A DNA stretch of 64,000 nucleotides from Leptolinea sp. HRD-7 (GTDB taxonomy: Bacteria > Chloroflexota > Anaerolineae > Anaerolineales > Anaerolineaceae). Under the pieces are notes generated by a model. The model ran no database searches and had not been told where the DNA came from. It was given only the letters and a program-made list of their open reading frames with translations. Positions 17,098 through 24,814 of the stretch are shown here, piece after piece (positions within the stretch are counted from its first letter, which is position 1; every line of letters begins with the position of its first letter). The stretch is from NCBI GenBank assembly GCA_024363285.1, contig AP024711.1, positions 124,001 through 188,000 on the forward strand. The letters run 5' to 3'. The position numbers and the translations under genes were made by a program.

Positions 17098-18399
17098 TTA
17101 TCCTCCCTGTTTCGCGTTCAGTATATTGAACACTTCCTGCCGGTTTGCCGCCTGCATCAAATTCTGCCGCTTAACCGGGTCAGCAAGTACGTCAGCCACA
17201 TCTTTCAGCGCGTCAACATGCTGGCTGGCATCCACCGCCGCGATGGCAATCAGCAGGCGAACAGGATCATTTTCTTCATTTCCGAAAGGTATCGGCGGCT
17301 CAAGGGTGACCAACGCCAGCGCCGGGGTGATCACACCTTCTGAGGGCAGCGCGTGGGCTACAGCTATCCCTGGCGAAACCACAAAATATGGCCCTAACTG
17401 CCGCGCCGTATTGACCATAGCCTGCCCATAACGGGGTTCAGCTACCCCGGTTTCAGCCAGAAGTTCACCCGCTTTGAGAACCGCGTCTACCCAGTTGTTG
17501 GCGTGGTAGTTTACTTTAATTCGCGCGAGAGGTAAAAATTGCGCCAGTCGTGATTGACCCCGCCGGGGAGTCAACGGGCGGGTGGGCGCTTCTGAACTGA
17601 CCGGGCGCAAGCCCAGGGAAGTGGACCGTCCAAGCATGGAATAAAATGGTTCGTTTTGCGCCCTCCGTGTGGTGGTTTTAAGCCGGAATTTATCTGGCCG
17701 AAACCACGAAACGCCGGCGGTCACTTTGTCACCCGCATCGTCATACATCACCGTTTCTATCTTCAAGACAGGGTCCCCGGTTTTTATTCCCAGCAGATCC
17801 GCCAGCATTGTAGCCGCGCGTGCCACCGATATGGTGTTATTCGCCCATTCCAGCGTGATTCCGTAATGTCGTTCTACTGTCTCTACCATACCGACATGTG
17901 TGAAATCTTCATTCATTAATCCACCAAACCGCGAAGCCGGGAAAAAGAATTCCTGAACCACTAAGGGATCACCTTTTACATGCCGGACACGTTTTAAATA
18001 AAACACGCCTTCGGCCGGTGTCAGATCAAGCAAAAGTGCCTGTTTCTCCGGCGCGGGCATAATTCGCTGTTCAAGGACCTTAGTGGTGAATGGAATTCCC
18101 ATAAACATTAAATCTTGATACACACTTAAACGCCCGGTAAACGTTGTATCATTTATGGGATATCCAACGAATGTCCCCTTACCGTGGATTTGAATGATCA
18201 ACCCTTTGTCTATTAATATGGACATGGCTTTACGCAGCGAGCCGCGGCTAACCCCCAGAGTTTCTGCCAGTTCAACCTCTCCGGGGAATTTGTGGTCGGG
18301 CCCCCATTCGCCTGATTCGATCCGTGTCTCCATCCAGGCTGCCAGTTGGCTGTAGATGGGTTGACTGCTTTTTTTGTTCACGGAAAATTGCATGGTCAC
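17098..18399 (-). CDS. GntR/HutC-type regulator fused to a PTS IIA domain
   Basis: A 433-residue protein with three parts. Residues about 8-75 are a GntR winged helix (F-P-G-E-V-E-L-A-E-T-L-G-V-S-R-G-S-L-R-K-A). Residues about 90-235 are a UTRA ligand domain. After a basic linker, residues about 290-430 form a PTS_EIIA_2 domain that keeps its histidine (H349 in I-A-V-A-H-A-L-P). The normal GntR/UTRA protein is ~240 residues. The extra domain should let the regulator sense phosphorylation as well as sugar phosphate. Start is GTG at 18399 or ATG six bases on. It heads the PTS operon. Confidence 0.92.
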   Translation of the reverse strand: MTMQFSVNKKSSQPIYSQLAAWMETRIESGEWGPDHKFPGEVELAETLGVSRGSLRKAMSILIDKGLIIQIHGKGTFVGYPINDTTFTGRLSVYQDLMFMGIPFTTKVLEQRIMPAPEKQALLLDLTPAEGVFYLKRVRHVKGDPLVVQEFFFPASRFGGLMNEDFTHVGMVETVERHYGITLEWANNTISVARAATMLADLLGIKTGDPVLKIETVMYDDAGDKVTAGVSWFRPDKFRLKTTTRRAQNEPFYSMLGRSTSLGLRPVSSEAPTRPLTPRRGQSRLAQFLPLARIKVNYHANNWVDAVLKAGELLAETGVAEPRYGQAMVNTARQLGPYFVVSPGIAVAHALPSEGVITPALALVTLEPPIPFGNEENDPVRLLIAIAAVDASQHVDALKDVADVLADPVKRQNLMQAANRQEVFNILNAKQGG

Positions 18400-18417
18400 C
18401 TGTCCTCGAAAGCAAGA

Positions 18418-18466
18418 GGTATAGTGAGGTTCATATATACTGTACCGCTAATCCGGTCATTGTCAA
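18418..18466 (-). promoter_or_regulatory. Promoter and inverted repeat of the PTS operon
   Basis: TTGACA (minus strand, 18461-18466) and TACAGT (18439-18444) are 16 bases apart. An imperfect inverted repeat, GGTATAGT and ACTGTACC with a 13-base spacer (18418-18446), overlaps the -10 and resembles the GT...AC half-sites bound by GntR/HutC regulators. Autoregulation is inferred. Confidence 0.5.
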
Positions 18467-18555
18467 CCGGTTTTGAAGCGGTTAGCAATTTTGAGAGGTG
18501 GAATTTTCGGTTGGACCAGGCAATCACATTTTCTGCGCGAGAAAGTCTCATTACA

Positions 18556-19062
18556 CCTTCACCGTAGGGTGGTGTTGACCGGATTTTTATTGACCATTCC
18601 GGATACGTGAATTCCGTCAATTCGAACGCGGGGTCAACCCATCATGGTCTGCCGGGGGCGAATCAATTGGGCGTGAAGTCTTCCCGGCAGGCTGTGGCGC
18701 GTTGCCCGCACTCAATAGTATATGGAATGCGTGCAAATGGAAATGTCTTAGATCGAGCGGTCAACAGCACCCTACCCAACCGGCTTCACCGTAGGGTGGT
18801 GTTGACCGCTTATTTATTGACCATTCTGGATACGTGAATTCCGTCAATTCGAACGCGCGGTCAACCCACCATGGTCTGCCGGGGGCACATCAAATGGGCG
18901 TGAAGACTTCCCGACAGGCTGTGGTGCGTTGCCCGCACTCAATAGTATATGGAATGCGTGCAAATGGAAATGTCTTAGATCGAGCGGTCAACAGCACCCT
19001 ACATTTGCCAGCGTCAACAGCACCCTACATTTGCCAGTGTCAACACCACCCTACTTTAAAAC
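18556..19062. repeat. Two tandem ~227-base palindromic repeat units
   Basis: Copies begin at about 18558 and 18784 with CACCGTAGGGTGGTGTTGAC. They continue through GGTCTGCCGGGGGC and GTGGxGCGTTGCCCGCACTC and end with GAGCGGTCAACAGCACCCTA. Short extra ends (GTCAACAGCACCCTACATTT and GTCAACACCACCCTAC) follow to 19054. They belong to the same superfamily as the other composite repeats. No gene is supported between 18467 and 19113. Confidence 0.8.
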
Positions 19063-19113
19063 GTTATACCCCCCGTTCTCTTTTTTCACGCTTCCCCGTA
19101 GAATAACGTTGAA

Positions 19114-19776
19114 ATGCGTGAGATTCCCCTTTTCCCGATTAATGCCGTCCTCTTTCCGGGCATGCCGCTGCACCTCTACATCTTCGAAGAACGCTACCGG
19201 CGCATGATCCGGCGGGCTTTGGAACGCGACTCGCTTCTGGGAATCGTGCTTATCAAGCAGGGCGTTGAAGCTCTCGGTCCTCTACCCCTACCCCACGCCG
19301 TGGGCACTCTGGGGCGTATCGCGGAATACAATGTGCATGAAGATGGCACCATGCACATCACCGTACTTGGATTGGAACGGTTTCAGATCATTGAACTGTA
19401 TACCGATAAGGAGCCATACCTCACCGGTCTGGTAGAAAGTAACCCGTTAGAATTCCCCAACCTGCTGAATGTTCACCGCCAATCCCGCAGTCTGGCGTTA
19501 GACTTGCGGCTTTACCTGAACGGACTTAACCGCAGCAGAATAGAACATGTTGACTTTACCCACTTTTCCCCGCCGGATGATCCGTTGAGCCTGATCTATC
19601 TGGCTGCCGCTCTACTGCAAATTCCGCCGCATGAGAAGCAACCGATTCTCGAAGCGAATTCAGTCAACGATATGATGCTCATGGTGGGGCGTCTGTACCG
19701 GCGTGAAAACGGATTAATGCCCATGATCAATTCCACCGAAGATCAATCAGCCCGGCGCATGGCCTGGTTGAATTAA
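19114..19776 (+). CDS. Lon N-terminal-domain (LON substrate-binding) protein
   Basis: A 220-residue protein matching the N-terminal domain of Lon protease without the ATPase or peptidase parts. It starts I-P-L-F-P-I-N-A-V-L-F-P-G-M-P-L-H-L-Y-I and continues with F-E-E-R-Y-R-R-M-I, the classic opening of stand-alone LON-domain proteins. These are widespread and little characterised; a role in protein quality control is a guess. A TAGAAT -10-like box ends only nine bases before the ATG and no ribosome site is visible, so the transcript may be leaderless. It converges on the next gene with a 28-base gap. Confidence 0.88.
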   Translation: MREIPLFPINAVLFPGMPLHLYIFEERYRRMIRRALERDSLLGIVLIKQGVEALGPLPLPHAVGTLGRIAEYNVHEDGTMHITVLGLERFQIIELYTDKEPYLTGLVESNPLEFPNLLNVHRQSRSLALDLRLYLNGLNRSRIEHVDFTHFSPPDDPLSLIYLAAALLQIPPHEKQPILEANSVNDMMLMVGRLYRRENGLMPMINSTEDQSARRMAWLN

Positions 19777-19803
19777 CCCGGATCGTAATTAAACAAGACT
19801 CAT

Positions 19804-22800
19804 TCAGGGAAGGTCAGCCCCGAATTGTGACGCGTCAATCCACATATAACGTTCTTCGGGAATGTTCATAGGACGCGGTTCAAACCCCCGCAGGTAAGGC
19901 TTCACCAGCACAAATGCTTTCGAGTGGGTTAAGAATACAGCCGGGGCATCATTTACAATGATCTTTTCCGCTTTGCTGTACATCGCCATGCGTTTGACCG
20001 CGTCTGGCTCCACGCGAGCTTCCTCCAGCAGACGGTCCAGCGCGGGGTTGTTGTAGTTGGATCGATTCATATCATTCCCCGAATGGAACAGTACATCGGC
20101 AAAATTCTCGGGGTCGGGGTAGTCAGCACACCAGCCTTCGGATATCAATTGACCGTGTCTGTCGGATTCAAGCACATCCTGGTAATAATCGGGGTCGATA
20201 TTCTGAATGGTGATATTGATCCCAAGATTCTCTTCCCACATCTGCGCGAGGGCGGATATTCCTTCCGGAACAGAATTTCCGTAAGATGAGGTCGATACAG
20301 TTACCGGGGGCATGTCAACCCCACCGTATCGAGATTCCCGCAACAATGTTCTGGCTTTTTCCGGGTCAAATGACAGCCCCTTGAATTCCCGGTCAAACCC
20401 GGGCAAAGCCGGTGGGTAAAGTCCGGCGGCAGGCAGCACGCTTTCACGTCCGATCTGCCGGGCGTATTTTTCTTTGTCCACCGCCATGGCAAATGCCTGC
20501 CTGACCTTCACATCGTCAAACGGGGGCATGGTTGTATCCATGGTGAAATAGCCGGTACACAGCCTGACCGTGGTTTTTAATTGCCTGCTTAATGGTTCCA
20601 ACGGGTCGGTAAAGCGGGTGAGGTTTTTGCCTCCTATATACGCGTAATCAATACGCCCGTTTTCATACAATTGCAGGCTGGTTCCCTGGTAGAGAAGGTG
20701 AAGTATAGATTTGATCCGCGGTTTATCGCCATAGAATGACTCAAACCGTTCATATTGACGATACTCACGCGCTACCTGCCGTGTGAGCCGGAAGGGGCCG
20801 GTGCCGTTGGGCGTCAGCCACCATTTACCTCCTCGTTCCACATTTTCCCGGTCCACGATGAATGTGGTGGGATAGGTCAGCTTTAGCAGGAAATACGGCA
20901 CAGGCTGCGATAGGGAGACCTTGAGAGTATGCTCGTCGATCACCGTCAGTCCTCGGATGTGGTCTGCCGCGCCGGTATGCATTTCTTTCACGCCATCCAC
21001 GTCACCCAGGTAGATCATCACCGTATCTGACCCGGTTGCTTTTGCCGCGGCACGCTCCCACGAATACACCACATCATCCGCGGTGACCGGCCGCCCGTTG
21101 TGGAACAACGCGTTCGGCTGCAGGTGGAAGGTATACACCCGGCCGTCATCCGATATATCCCAATCGCGAGCCAGATCGGGGATCAGGTTCATATCAGGGT
21201 CGTACGTCACCAGGCCGGAGAATACCAGGTCAAAACCGCTGTAACTGCGGGCGGTGGCAGGGTCATTTTCCAGCGGATTTTCCGTCTCTCCGCTGTCAAC
21301 CACCAGCAGTTCGTCGCGGGTGAAACCGTTGACCTTCGGCGCGAAAATGGATAACGAGCGGGTAAACTCGTCCACATGGTCCGCGTAATCGGCAAAGAAT
21401 TCTTTGCCCGAATACAAAACCAGCGCGATGACAGATGTGTACCCTCGCGCCGCAATCATCACCGCCCGGTACTCGCGGGCTTCCTCTGGAAATTTAAAGT
21501 CAGTGACGGTCAGCCATGCCGGCGTGCCGTCAACCAGTGTGACGGCTTTATCGTCCACATAAGTCAGGTTCACCAGTCCCTGCAGGTCGGTACTTCGCAA
21601 AGAATGAGCCACTTCGCTCAGGCTTTTGCCATCCGGTTTCGCGATGGACTTCAGGTAACCGGAAATATGGCCGTCCATGGTAAGCGCGAAAAAGAAGTTA
21701 GATGACGCCTCTGATGTGTCGATAGTCACATAAGGCAAGATTTTAATACTGACTCCGACCCCTTCGTTGGAATACAGGTCTGCGCGCGGCGGCTGTGTTC
21801 TATAAACGGTAGCTGTTGGGAACGGCGGATAATCCACCTGATAGGCCGCGTTCACCGTCAAATTCCCTGCCAGGGTAACGGCCAGAATGAACAGAATGAG
21901 AATAGAAATGCCGGTTGACTTCTTCCTTTTAATAAGGAGTAACACCACAATTATGACGGCCAGCAAAACCGCGCCAACGGCGCACAGCAACGTCAATCCT
22001 GCCGCATCAGGGGAAAGCTTTACGGGTGTTTCCGCCGCGATAGGCGTGATAACGGCTTTCGTCAACCAGGCCGACATGGCAGGCGTGGTTGTGAAAGAGG
22101 GGGCAATGGTCACGGTGGGCGTAACGGCTTTCATCGGTTCGGGTGTTACGGCCACAATAGGCCGCATCGTGGGAATTTCCGTGGGTAGGGGTGTGGAAAC
22201 CGCGGCCATTTGCCGGGAGGGTAATCCATTTAACCGGCGCCATTCGTGTTCAAAGCCGGCGAGGTCAAACCCGTAGACATCCCGGAGAGCATCATCAACC
22301 AGAATTCCGTCAGAAAGGGTTTTAAGCAGCCGGTTGATCTTCTCACGCCCGTACGTATCGATAAGGTACTTCACCATGTAGTACGACTGACTGTAAGAAA
22401 CATCGGCCTTATCCGGATCTTCCGAGAAACCGGCGGAAAGGATATTAAAGGAAAGGAGCGAATCATTCTCTATCGCGCTAGCGAACGCGCCGCGGGTGTT
22501 CGCATCGGGTTCGCCTTCACCCAGCACAGCCAATCCTTCTTCCAGCCAGGTAGGTGTATTTGAAAGGCAGGTAAAGGTGTAATTTCCTACCAGTACGTGG
22601 GTCAATTCGTGGGCCTCCGTACGTTTGGTCCACTCCATGTTCTTCAATTCCATACCGATGGCAATTTTGTTGAAACCGGTAAAGGCTAATCCACCCGTCC
22701 AACCGGCTTCATAGAGAATGGCATCACGCAGGTCCTGCGTAGACGCGTACATATACAGGTCGACCGGTTCGGTTACCGTCATTCCGGTATCGGTCTGCAG

Positions 22801-23298
22801 CCGGGATATGGCATTCAACGCGGTGACCAGGAGTTCTTCGGCCTGCGCGGCAGTAATTCCATAATAATGAACCCGCACACTGTCGCGCCCGATCACCTTC
22901 CACAGGTGGACGGAATCGATCCACGTGATTGTCTTTTTTTCACTGATGACCACGTCTCCGGATTCGGTCACCGCTTTCCACTGCCACCATACCTGCGTGC
23001 CGGGCGGCAAAGAGCCGCTGTTGCGCATGTCCCATTGCCATTTTGAGGTCACCTGCCTGCCCGGGGAAAACTGCGGCAGACTCATCGCCTGTACGTCACT
23101 GCACGTGCGTTCATCCGTTCCGTAAAGGAAGACAACATCCGAAATGGGCTCTTCGCTGGAGATGGTCACGGAAAAATCAATGGTATTTGGGAAGGCGATA
23201 TACGCATTGTTGGCGGTAAAGGTCACCGCGTTTGCCCTGGTTTCAGGGATTGGATTCAGAAATTGCAACAATGCGGCAAGCAGGAAATAGAAACGCAT
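19804..23298 (-). CDS. Fusion of a HELTH metallopeptidase and an OppA-like substrate-binding protein
   Basis: An 1164-residue exported protein. A signal peptide (1-23) leads to an extracytoplasmic domain with H-E-L-T-H at 230-234 and a following W-L-E-E-G-L-A-V glutamate near 254, the gluzincin pattern of peptidase-MA-like proteins. After a Pro/Thr-rich linker come two membrane segments (about 437-457 and 463-485) split by K-R-K-K-S. Then follows a ~180-residue domain of unknown type and, from about 670 to the end, an SBP_bac_5 (OppA/DppA) domain with G-L-V-T-Y-D-P-D and F-H-N-G-R-P-V-T-A-D-D-V. No permease or ATPase is nearby. The frame is continuous, so the fusion looks genuine unless an assembly error joined two genes. 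Confidence 0.85.
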   Translation of the reverse strand: MRFYFLLAALLQFLNPIPETRANAVTFTANNAYIAFPNTIDFSVTISSEEPISDVVFLYGTDERTCSDVQAMSLPQFSPGRQVTSKWQWDMRNSGSLPPGTQVWWQWKAVTESGDVVISEKKTITWIDSVHLWKVIGRDSVRVHYYGITAAQAEELLVTALNAISRLQTDTGMTVTEPVDLYMYASTQDLRDAILYEAGWTGGLAFTGFNKIAIGMELKNMEWTKRTEAHELTHVLVGNYTFTCLSNTPTWLEEGLAVLGEGEPDANTRGAFASAIENDSLLSFNILSAGFSEDPDKADVSYSQSYYMVKYLIDTYGREKINRLLKTLSDGILVDDALRDVYGFDLAGFEHEWRRLNGLPSRQMAAVSTPLPTEIPTMRPIVAVTPEPMKAVTPTVTIAPSFTTTPAMSAWLTKAVITPIAAETPVKLSPDAAGLTLLCAVGAVLLAVIIVVLLLIKRKKSTGISILILFILAVTLAGNLTVNAAYQVDYPPFPTATVYRTQPPRADLYSNEGVGVSIKILPYVTIDTSEASSNFFFALTMDGHISGYLKSIAKPDGKSLSEVAHSLRSTDLQGLVNLTYVDDKAVTLVDGTPAWLTVTDFKFPEEAREYRAVMIAARGYTSVIALVLYSGKEFFADYADHVDEFTRSLSIFAPKVNGFTRDELLVVDSGETENPLENDPATARSYSGFDLVFSGLVTYDPDMNLIPDLARDWDISDDGRVYTFHLQPNALFHNGRPVTADDVVYSWERAAAKATGSDTVMIYLGDVDGVKEMHTGAADHIRGLTVIDEHTLKVSLSQPVPYFLLKLTYPTTFIVDRENVERGGKWWLTPNGTGPFRLTRQVAREYRQYERFESFYGDKPRIKSILHLLYQGTSLQLYENGRIDYAYIGGKNLTRFTDPLEPLSRQLKTTVRLCTGYFTMDTTMPPFDDVKVRQAFAMAVDKEKYARQIGRESVLPAAGLYPPALPGFDREFKGLSFDPEKARTLLRESRYGGVDMPPVTVSTSSYGNSVPEGISALAQMWEENLGINITIQNIDPDYYQDVLESDRHGQLISEGWCADYPDPENFADVLFHSGNDMNRSNYNNPALDRLLEEARVEPDAVKRMAMYSKAEKIIVNDAPAVFLTHSKAFVLVKPYLRGFEPRPMNIPEERYMWIDASQFGADLP

Positions 23299-23441
23299 GA
23301 AACCTCTGTTTCTGGCCTTTTAAGACAATGAATCAGACCAGGAAAACCCCTCTATGGATACTATAGCTTATCAGAAAATGATTTGAAATACCAGAAACTG
23401 TCTATGAAAATCCATTTCATGACATGAATTATGGTAGAATT

Positions 23442-23478
23442 CTCCATAACATACCATACTGTATGGTATGTTATGGAG
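23442..23478. promoter_or_regulatory. Perfect 37-base palindrome over the tetR ribosome site
   Basis: Two 18-base arms (left arm CTCCATAACATACCATAC) pair perfectly around a single central T. The right arm ends in the GGAG of the ribosome site of the TetR gene, four bases before its ATG. It is the likely operator for the TetR dimer. In RNA it would also hide the ribosome site. Confidence 0.75.
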
Positions 23479-23482
23479 GACT

Positions 23483-24031
23483 ATGACACGATTACTTCGC
23501 GATGACTGGCTGGCTGCCGGTTTTGATGTGTTGGTGAACGAAGGAGCACCGGCGCTGACCATTGACACCCTCACCCGCAAATTGAACGTTACGAAAGGTT
23601 CGTTCTATCACCACTTTCGAAATGCGGACGACTACCAGAACGCTCTGTTGGAATCCTGGGAGCAGCAGTATACAGCCCGGGTGATCGAAATGTCCGAAGC
23701 CGCCGGCGACCCGGCTCTGGTTTTTGATCGCTTTTCCAGAGTACTGGCTTCTGAGTTGCCGGATATCGAGATTTGTTTTCGCTCATGGGCTTTTCAGGAT
23801 GAACGGGTGCGAAGCTATGTGCAACGCGTTGACGAAGCCCGTATCGCTCAGGCACGTCGCTGGTTTGAAATGATGGGTTATGACTCTACCCGTGCCGAAG
23901 GACTGGCAAGGATGCTTTACGCGTTATTAGTCGGCTGCTATTCCATTTTCCCGCCTGTTCAGGGTGAAATATTACAAAAAACCATGACCGAATTTTTGCA
24001 GATTGCGTCTAAACATAAGGAGGAAGCATGA
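23483..24031 (+). CDS. TetR-family regulator
   Basis: A 182-residue regulator. The helix-turn-helix is at about 25-50 (A-L-T-I-D-T-L-T-R-K-L-N-V-T-K-G-S-F-Y-H), followed by an all-helical ligand domain. I choose the ATG after GGAGGACT rather than the in-frame ATG at 23468, which lies inside the palindrome. The downstream membrane protein overlaps its stop by four bases, so the two form one operon probably controlled by this protein through the 37-base palindrome. The ligand is unknown. Confidence 0.92.
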   Translation: MTRLLRDDWLAAGFDVLVNEGAPALTIDTLTRKLNVTKGSFYHHFRNADDYQNALLESWEQQYTARVIEMSEAAGDPALVFDRFSRVLASELPDIEICFRSWAFQDERVRSYVQRVDEARIAQARRWFEMMGYDSTRAEGLARMLYALLVGCYSIFPPVQGEILQKTMTEFLQIASKHKEEA

Positions 24032-24732
24032 AAAAACAGGTCACCGGCATTCTTGCCGCAGCTGTTCTGGTTCTAACCACAATTTTGTTATCTCAATTGA
24101 TCGGCGCATCCGCCAGATATGGTTCAGTTGAGCATTTCGATAATGCCCTGGCGTTTGCCAGAGAGCGGCACTGGTTTTATTACAATGCCACATATGCCAA
24201 CGCCCTGATGTTGACTCTTTTCAATATGCTGCTGTATGGAAGTCTTTACGGTCTGCTTAAAAAAGAGCATCCTGAATGGACCGCCGCCGGACTGGTTTTT
24301 GTGCCATTGTATGCCATTCTGGCAACGGTATCGTATCTTTCACAAATTGTTCTGGTGCCGGTACTGATCTACCAGTTGGAAGATCCTGTAACGCAGCCAA
24401 TAGCCCTGGCTTTATTGCACCACTGGTTGCAGATATGGCCGCAATCAACGATCCAACAGTTCGATCAATTTTCCTATTTCCTTCTGGGGGTACCCGGGTT
24501 GATCTATGGTTTACTGATGTGGAATACCACGCGCCTGCGTATACCGGGTGGGTTATTTGTTGTAAGCGGTCTTTTTTGCCTGCTTATCGGGGTTGGTATC
24601 ATCACCGGGTTGCCCGCACTGGTTGGTGTGCCTTCCATGATTGGCGGGGTTGTTTCAATAATTGCCACCGGTTGGCTGGCCTTCGTGTTGTTACGAAATT
24701 CCCAAAAATTTTCTACCGTCACAACTGACTGA
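24028..24732 (+). CDS. Membrane protein of unknown function, TetR-coupled
   Basis: A 234-residue protein with about six hydrophobic segments (near 5-25, 50-75, 85-110, 145-165, 170-190 and 198-222) and a soluble stretch with A-R-Y-G-S-V-E-H-F after the first. I do not recognise the family. The ATG is inside the TetR stop region (ATGA overlap) and an AAGGAGGAAGC ribosome site lies in the end of tetR, so it is co-expressed with its likely regulator. Such TetR-linked membrane proteins are often stress or efflux related, but nothing here shows transport. Confidence 0.82.
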   Translation: MKKQVTGILAAAVLVLTTILLSQLIGASARYGSVEHFDNALAFARERHWFYYNATYANALMLTLFNMLLYGSLYGLLKKEHPEWTAAGLVFVPLYAILATVSYLSQIVLVPVLIYQLEDPVTQPIALALLHHWLQIWPQSTIQQFDQFSYFLLGVPGLIYGLLMWNTTRLRIPGGLFVVSGLFCLLIGVGIITGLPALVGVPSMIGGVVSIIATGWLAFVLLRNSQKFSTVTTD

Positions 24733-24746
24733 AACCTGCCATACAC

Positions 24747-24794
24747 AAAGTCCCTTCTAAGTTAAACTCACCACATAGAAGGGACTATTCATTT
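24747..24794. terminator. Bidirectional terminator between convergent genes
   Basis: AGTCCCTTCT and AGAAGGGACT form a perfect 10-base-pair stem with an 18-base loop, followed by ATTCATTTT on the plus side. It sits between the convergent membrane-protein and acyl-AMP ligase genes. Confidence 0.6.
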
Positions 24795-24814
24795 TAAGGC
24801 TGCGCCGGGGTTTA

